DNA of 64,000 bases from Sindora glabra. Its lineage: Eukaryota > Streptophyta > Magnoliopsida > Fabales > Fabaceae. How positions within the stretch are numbered: the first letter of the stretch is position 1; every line of letters starts with the position of its first letter. Below, in pieces: positions 57,126 to 64,000 of this stretch. The position numbers and the translations under genes are program-made. The DNA lies in assembly GCA_020226215.1 (NCBI GenBank), contig CM035232.1:77060130-77124129 (forward strand), in the 5' to 3' direction. Under the pieces are notes generated by a model. The model did not search any database. It was not told where the DNA came from and worked only from the letters and a program-made list of their open reading frames with translations.

Positions 57126-58799
57126 TATATGAAATGAGAAGATTATAAAAAAAAATGAAAGCTTGAAGTATTTCTTGTAGGATTTTCAAATTTATTAAGC
57201 TATTATAAATATAAGTATTTATATGTATATGATAGGGAAGGATTGAAAATATATGAAATGGTATTTGAAATAAAACAAGTTCTATAATGTTAATGGCTAG
57301 GATTTAGTTAAAGAAGGTTGTGTAATTAAGATAAATGGCTAAGATTTTAGATGGAAAATAATGAGTGTACTTCAGTCACACAAAATAAAAACCCAAAATT
57401 CCTCACTTTTAATATTTTTCCCAACCTTTCTCTTTCCTACCCTTGTACAGCTCCCTCCCTCCTTCCTTATTTCTATGCTTTTCTCTCTTTTTACACCAAA
57501 AAAATCTAGTTTCCTCCACCGCCTCTCTCCTTTCCCCTTATTTTATCAAAAAGCTACTTCTTTCTCTCTCATAATTCCCATCACTCTCTTTTTGTTTTAT
57601 AGCACTTAAACTTTCTCTCTCTACACCTTCATTGCCTTTCCTTCTCTTTCTTCCTCCTTCTTCCATTTCTAGCGATGCTTCCTTCTACCTAGTCATGTTG
57701 CGCCACCATTAGCCTTTCCTTCTCATAGCTAGATGCTATCATAGGTCAGCAATGTGAAATGGCATCAATCTTCTTTTATTGGTCGTCTTCCAACTATAGG
57801 GAATCATTGTTGCTATCACCCATTCTCCAGCTTCATTCGTTGATTCCAGCTTATGGTGGCATGAAACGAAAAATCATGATCTACTATTGTAAGGAAAAGC
57901 TATCGAAATCGTGCAAAGCTACAAAAGGATGCGTGGATTCTTCAAGATTCTCAACAATTCTAACATCTTTTCAACGATAGTAATCTTGCCAACAATATTT
58001 CCTAATGAAAGTGAGGAGTTTTTCTATTCCAAGCTTGTATTTTGATAATGGTTTAGCCTATTTAGAAAACCACCTACCTATGTCTTGAATAACATAGTAT
58101 TAGTGTTAGAAAAATAGTAAAATAAAATAAATAGGATTTTTAAGATGAAACTTTGTTATTTTATTATGGCAAAGCTTATTAGAAGCATTTTATGAATAAA
58201 GAAAAGATGGACCAAGTATATGACATTCCTTCAGTAGTAACCTTTTCAAATGCCATGAATTTGCTTCAAAGGTGTAATTCTAATGATTTCAATGTCCTTG
58301 TGATCCCTATGACAATTTCATGTATGGTTTAAGAATCCTTATTTATGAAAATTTTAGATTTATTAGTGGTATTCTAGAAACCATGTTTTTTACATTATAT
58401 AATGATAAAATAACATAGGCTATATAATGATAAAATAACATGATTGGAGTTTAAAGTTGTAAAAATAGAATAATTAGAAAATAAATAGAATATTTATTTC
58501 ATTATTAAACCAAATTCATGAATGTTTCAAGAAAACCCATTTTTAAATATTGTAGGTTCATATTAGTGATTCCAAAAAAATTGCATTATTAGACTATAAA
58601 AGAATAGAATATTATGATTAAAGTATTTGTGAGGTATTATACTTTTATATTTTGAATGATTTCAACTTGTTAGGAATATGATAATGAGAAATAGAAGTTT
58701 TATACTATGAGATGATCGAGTATTGTAATAAAAGTCTTTTATGCTATTAACTTTAATATCCGTAGAGGATTTAAAGTTGAACCGAGGAAAGTATATATT

Positions 58800-58852
<53 letters not shown>

Positions 58853-60633
58853 ACTCGATACTAATTTGAGGATATAAGAATATTACGTTATGGAATGTCA
58901 AAATAGAATATTTAGGACATATCCAAATTATCAAGTCTAATACTTTTATTAAAGCCTTATGGATCCAAGAAATCATTATCTAAAGACATATCTCCACTCT
59001 TATGAGTAAATATTTGGAAATAAGGAAAAATGGATGAACAAGGATAACTAAGTGATATACTTTGATTTCACAAGTCAATTGTAAAGAATAGGAAGGAGCT
59101 GATGAATTATAATATATTGTAATTCAAAATGAAGTTATGATATTTAGGAACATTATAAGTCATGCCTTGTGGTTAAATTTTATTATTGTAATTTCTAATT
59201 AGGGAGAAGAGAAAAGGTGGAAATGAATTACTCCAAGCTTCTGCAGTAAATATGTCTTATCAGGTGAGTATATATCTCACCATTAATTTTATCTTAATAT
59301 AAGATGACTTAATTATATTCTTCTTATTGGTAATATAGATTTCATATTCATTATATGAACCTTCATGATACAAGAGTAATTAATTATTAATGAATGATAA
59401 TTGATCAGAGTATACTGTGAAAGCATGATTATATTATTATTAGCTACTAATTGATTAATTATGATAGGATTGCAATAGATCATATTGTGATTGTGTTATA
59501 TGCTTTAATTGCTCGTAATTATTGAATAATTATCTATGTAGGCTTGTATTAGATCTAGTGATATGAATAGAGTGAAGCTCTAGTGAATTTACTATATTGT
59601 GAATTGAGCTTTATGAGATATTGAAAATTAAGAATTGTACTAGAGCAATGACATCAAATATTATGATTTGTGATGAAGACATGATACCAAAAGCTAAATA
59701 GGAAATTCCCGACTAATAATTGTGAAGAATATAAGATTGATCAAAGAGTTGGATAGAAAATTTTTGGAAAATAATTGAAAAAAGTATAGACTTGATCTTG
59801 AAATAAAAAAGTGGCTACCTATATATTTAATTGAATGTGTGATTTGATATGATATTAAAACTTTATTTGTGATTGGATGTCACTATTTGACATAATTGCA
59901 AAGATTTGATGTGATTGTGATGATTTATTTGTGTTTAAGCCTTAATAGCTAATTGTGAATATGATTATCACCTAAAATGGGTGGTGAGTGATTAATCAAG
60001 TTTACGATATTCTATAATGCAAGATATGAGATCTAAGTTGTTTATAGGTGAAATTTCCAATATGAGATTGATTATACTCATTACAGAGATCCAAGAAAAA
60101 TGAGTTTGCTAATATGATTAATCTATGATTATTTTATATAATTAATCACCTGTAAAATAATGATAAATATATGCTCACTGAGTTTCTATAACTCATTCTA
60201 TTTATCTTCAATATTTTTCGGTTAAAGTTTAGGCCTTGTAACATCTATAGAGAAACAAAAACCACCTGGATTAAAGGATTTGACAATTGGGATTAGAATC
60301 AGTATTCATTATATAGATTAATGGAATATATGATGTGCTAAATTGATTGTATGTGTATAAGTGTAAAAATGTATTATATTGTGTGCATGTTTAATACTAT
60401 CATATCTGGAAGTAACTACAAGTGTTATATAATATTATAAGGCGTGTGATCCTTTGGAAGTGTCCAAAAATAAGGAAAACTCTATTTGATTTTCTATAAA
60501 AATTTAAAAATGAATTTTCAAGTCCTCTTAGAATTTGAAAACTTTCGTTAAGTAAAAAAAATGAAAATAGTTAAAACTTATGAAAATCGAGTATTAAGAT
60601 CTACGCTGGTCATAATTAGGTTAGGTCGTGACA
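57126..60633 (+). repeat. Family-B LTR in the E 3' LTR, 5' end uncertain
   Basis: Collinear with 18125-20556: 'ggattgaaaata' (57239), 'ggctaggatt', a pyrimidine-rich block (57400-57680), 'gtgagtatatatctcacca' (59263), 'gaatgataattgatcag', 'gtgattgtgatgattt' and the end GTCGTGACA (60633). Length is about 1 kb more than the solo copy, because of extra sequence at 57990-59200 including the AT tract. The start is not a clear TGTAATA. Together with the roughly 950 bp missing from the E LTR, this suggests a deletion at the left junction. Confidence 0.65.
58802..58846. repeat. (AT)22 microsatellite
   Basis: About 22 uninterrupted AT dinucleotides. The minus-strand open frame across it encodes a Tyr-Ile run and is an artefact. 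Confidence 0.95.
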
Positions 60634-60760
60634 TTCCATGAACTTGTATTGGACCAAATTATCTTAACAAAGTGTTATATTGTATTTGAAATAAGCTAGT
60701 GGAAAGCTAATAGCCAATTAATTCTCCATGCCAGTCATAACCTATGAAAAGGTTATGATA
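60634..60760 (+). repeat. Element E 3' LTR, terminal segment
   Basis: 'attctccatgccagtcataacctatgaaaaggttatgata' (60721-60760) aligns with the end of the E 5' LTR ('gattccatgcctatcacgacttgattaggttatgaca'). Assigned as the LTR end after the family-B insertion. Confidence 0.55.
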
Positions 60761-63700
60761 ACACCCCTTCTTTCAACTATCAAGAACAAGTCCTAAATGC
60801 TCAAGAGCTATGAATGCCTCAACCTCTATAAAGAATAACAAAAGTGTGAGTAATCCATAAATCGGTGAATAAAAGTCTCACCTAACCTTGGGTTAAAGCT
60901 ATTTGCTCATATACATATTGTACACGAGCATCATATATATATGTATTTTTTAAAAAAATTAAAAGAAATTGAACAATACTTAGATAAAATTCATATGTAA
61001 TTAAAAATTGGTATTCATAATAGATTTTTCATACAAAACATTTTTCTTTAAAACATATATAAGTTAATAATTCCACTAGGATCTTAAAACTTTTTTGCAA
61101 CTAAAACTACATGTTATTCCTTTAATTGAAACTTGTTTAAGTAATATTAATAGGTGTAGTCTATTTGATGATTACCTAAGCATCCTCAATCAATGGCATC
61201 TTGGTGTAGCTGCTAAGTGGTACCTAAAAATGTTAAATAAGAAGAGTAAGTCATAAAAAATTAGTGAGTGAAAGTTCATATAGGCTATCATAATAGCCCT
61301 AATCATCTAACTATTTTGATTTTATTTATTTTACATGCAACACTCATATACAAGGTTTAAATGTTGTCATTCTTGCAATGCCTTATATATATTTATGTCA
61401 CATTCATGATGTAATTATCACTAATCAATTGATACCATGAGTTCATGATAAAATTGTGATTAGTCATAACATACATGTGAGGTATATCATGAGTTTACCA
61501 TATCACCTACTAATCATCATCATCATATATAGACGTATGTATATATTCACAAGCACATCACATATCACATATGTATATTATGCATCATGAATTAATGAGC
61601 ATATCACAAATCATATATACATGCTCACATCATGTTCGTATATCATATATTTGCATATTATGTCACATACTTATATCAAACATTCTTATTTTCATATAGA
61701 CATATTAATGTTTTTCATATTACATATATATGGTACATTCTCATATATTCACATCACATATGTGTAACATATATTCATAACATACATTCATAATTCAAAT
61801 GAAAGTGTATAATTTAAAGCAAACATAATAGTTATCCCTACAGTACTTGCAAAGTGCCTTATTGATATCATTTTCAACTTATTTCTCTAATCTAGCCTCA
61901 TTCGACCTAACTTCAACCTTATTCCACCATAGCTAACCTTAATTGTATGAATTAAATTTATATAGCATGCGCACCCCATAAAGTAATATCACATAAATTA
62001 TATTGAACCATTTTTTTTCCACAATCATTTATCTTTTTTACTTTGAGACATAGCTATGATGAGTTTAGGTCAAATCTAAGGGGACAAAAGTCAATCGGTG
62101 AAAATATAAGCAAAAAAAATGGTTTTCGTAAGCAATTTTAAAAGAAACAATTAATAAGAGAATCAAAGTAGAACTAATAGAATATAAGAATCTAATCTAA
62201 GGGAAATCACACACCAATTTTTAGATTTACCATAGAGACCCAATAAATTTTACTATTAATTCGATTATTTAACCAAAATTACTTTTAAGTTAATAGTAAT
62301 TGAGTTCTTAAGGTTGATTATTAATTCTTACAAGCACTATATTAATCTTTTACTATTGATTCAATCCAAAATAAGTGCCATGAATCTTCTCAGTAATAGC
62401 ATTAAGTAATTACAATAAGGATAAGACCAAATTAACAATTTTACAAGTGAAAATAGCTAATACATTCTCCATTTTTCTTAAACAACTAATGATTCACTCC
62501 AAGCTCTAAATCATGAAAGCCTAATTGATATTAATTTCAATTAATCAAAACTAAATTATAAGCAAGAATTGATTGTAATTAATTATTTAGTTATAGACTA
62601 TAATAAATAATTAATTAACTGATCGTATTTAACAAATTACTAAGTAATCATTCATAATAACAGTAGTAAAATAAATTATAATTAAACCAAAAGTAAAATT
62701 AAGAGAAAATCCTAAAAATCAAAACAAATTGGAGCACTAATCTTATAACTTGTCTAGAGAAATCAACCACTCATTGTAGTTTGCAAAAAAAACTTGGATA
62801 AAAGGCAATAGTTGTATAGTGAGAAAATGTACCTTTGAAGGCACAAAACCTAATATATTTGATATCCTAAGAAGGAGAACCTACTAGGCCTAGTTAATGT
62901 GTCACTTAGGGTCATAATGAATAAAGCCTTACTTAATTTGGAAGCTAAGAATTTAATTTACAAACTAAATTACTACAAAAGTTTACTACAATAAAATCCT
63001 ATAAGTTAACTTCTAACCAATATTTGACCATCAAAATAGCATAATTTCACTAATTCCAAATCATTAAAGTCATTAGGCTAGATTGAAGCTAACTTTTAGC
63101 ACTATTTTAAATTCATTTTGACTTCTAAAGCACTAGATATAGTCCAAAAATCAAGATTAAGTTAAACTGAAAAATAACATTAGGTCTTCTTTATAGTTAA
63201 ATATGAACCTTCAAATATTTGAATTAGGTTCTAAGCAACATGGAAGTTGTAGAACTTCATCTTATCTTTTAATTGCTATAAATATCACTCTTATTAGACC
63301 TTTATAACTCAAATTATAGCTAAAAAAAATTTAACAATGTCAAAATCTAGAATTAACAAAATAATTTAATAATATTGCATAATCATGACCTCATCCATTA
63401 AATTAAACATAAGCAACAACCCTAAAGTCAAAATATAGGAGAAAATAAAATAGAAAATATTTTATACATTAAATTTCTCTACATTTAGCCTTTGCACATC
63501 CTCAAGCAAATAATCTATACAAAACTGAAGAATAAAAGACCTACTTTCAATAACATTATAATTACAAGATTCATAGTTAAGAAATAATTAAAGTCCCCAA
63601 AAATTATAACACATCACAAACAATACTCATGACAAATTTAAAATTAATCAACATAACATTTTCATTAAAAAAGATAAATTAAATTGGTAGACTCTTATAA

Positions 63701-64000
63701 AATTTACTCTCTATCACTTAAGTGTTTAAGGCTAGTGTCTCACTTAAGATCATTTTATGAAATTGCCTTATCATATGCTTGTTTATCATCTAATATCCAA
63801 TGCTCAAACTATATGCACACAGAAATTAAAAGGACTTTATTAAGGTTGTAATGGAATTAGGGAGAAATAGAAGCAAAATTAAATATACAAAGGTGAAAAA
63901 CTAAAGAAATCAATAGAGCCTTTGAAACATAAACATAGGCAAATCATAAAAGTAATTACAAGTTAGCAACACAATCCAAATTTTAATTCCAAATACTCAT
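60761..64000. other. AT-rich repeat debris, no gene seen
   Basis: 60840-60890 in minus orientation has the 'actcac...gtgagtaat' phrase also found near the middle of family-C LTRs (4560, 48470, 49700), so an old LTR fragment on the minus strand is likely. 61440-61800 is low-complexity 'catatatcacat' sequence. 62190-63480 resembles the family-G insert at 42313-43839. No LTR end, ORF or RNA gene can be supported. Confidence 0.4.

Larger units (their letters stand above)
37672..60760 (+). mobile_element. Element E: chromodomain-bearing Ty3/gypsy (Tekay-like), with nested LTRs
   Basis: 5' LTR 37672-39785, degraded primer site, Gag-protease (39812-40995), protease to integrase (50139-52798), integrase end plus chromodomain (55615-56050), 3' LTR (56141-about 57125 and 60634-60760). 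Gene order, the FIDD RT motif and the chromodomain indicate a chromovirus, probably Tekay clade. All coding parts are decayed. Interruptions are solo LTR X at 40996-50133, solo LTR F at 52799-55609 and a family-B LTR in the 3' LTR. I could not find a matching target duplication (TATGG on the left, ACACC on the right). Confidence 0.82.

Noticed and set aside
57361..57609. 82-residue hydrophobic open frame as a membrane peptide
   Set aside because: It lies in the pyrimidine-rich part of a family-B LTR; the hydrophobicity comes from T/C richness.
58662..58976. 104-residue minus-strand frame with a Tyr-Ile repeat
   Set aside because: The repeat is (AT)22 read as codons; no support for coding.
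37667..60765. Target duplication for element E
   Set aside because: TATGG and ACACC do not match, so the two LTRs cannot be proved to come from one insertion by this test.
61440..61800. 'catatatcacat' region as a satellite or origin
   Set aside because: No fixed unit length; best described as low-complexity AT-rich sequence.

Overview
This window is AT-rich nuclear plant DNA, from an angiosperm and probably a eudicot. I cannot name the species. I find no intact cellular gene, rRNA, tRNA or CRISPR array. Almost everything I can assign is LTR retrotransposon, stacked element inside element, as in pericentromeric heterochromatin. The plant assignment rests on Athila-type Ty3/gypsy elements with tRNA-Asp-like primer sites, chromoviruses of the Tekay/CRM-Reina type, and Tork-like Ty1/copia elements. 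Most annotation rests on LTR ends (TG...CA), 5-bp target site duplications (TSDs), primer binding sites (PBS) and decayed but readable Gag, protease, RT, RNase H and integrase.

Layout. 1-2064: 5' end of a minus-strand Athila-like element with an open Gag start; it has split a family-B LTR whose end is at 2065-2953. 2954-11186: a minus-strand Ty3/gypsy chromovirus (gag, RT, RNase H, short LTR). Its RT is split by a 3.06-kb family-C solo LTR. 11187-36754: a plus-strand gypsy-like element D. Its interior has no recognisable pol but has an ORF resembling a plant transposon protein. It holds a copia solo LTR (14340-15970) and a family-B solo LTR (17999-20556). Its 3' LTR is split by a truncated minus-strand copia element (22404-36428), whose own LTR is split by a young Athila-like element (24158-35322). 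That one contains another copia solo LTR (31436-32880).

36755-37671: a short interval with possible cellular exon remnants. 37672-60760: a plus-strand chromodomain gypsy element E, with LTR, gag, protease, RT, RNase H, integrase and chromodomain. It is interrupted by solo LTR X (40996-50133), which contains solo LTR Y (44421-49109), which contains a copia solo LTR (46267-47907). Its integrase is split by solo LTR F (52799-55609), and a family-B LTR sits in its 3' LTR. 60761-64000: unresolved AT-rich repeat debris.

The most distinctive item is the Athila-like element at 24158-35322. It has a perfect TSD and LTRs about 3.5% diverged by hand count. One Gag-protease reading frame runs directly and in frame into what looks like the tail of integrase, so RT, RNase H and the integrase core are missing. 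A separate ATHILA ORF-1-type gene ends in a TAG TAG pair followed by more open frame. GC-rich nested palindromes (ACACGGG...CCGTGT) recur in its LTRs, in its interior and in the related left-edge element. I read this as a non-autonomous Athila lineage. I did not find a convincing non-transposon system.
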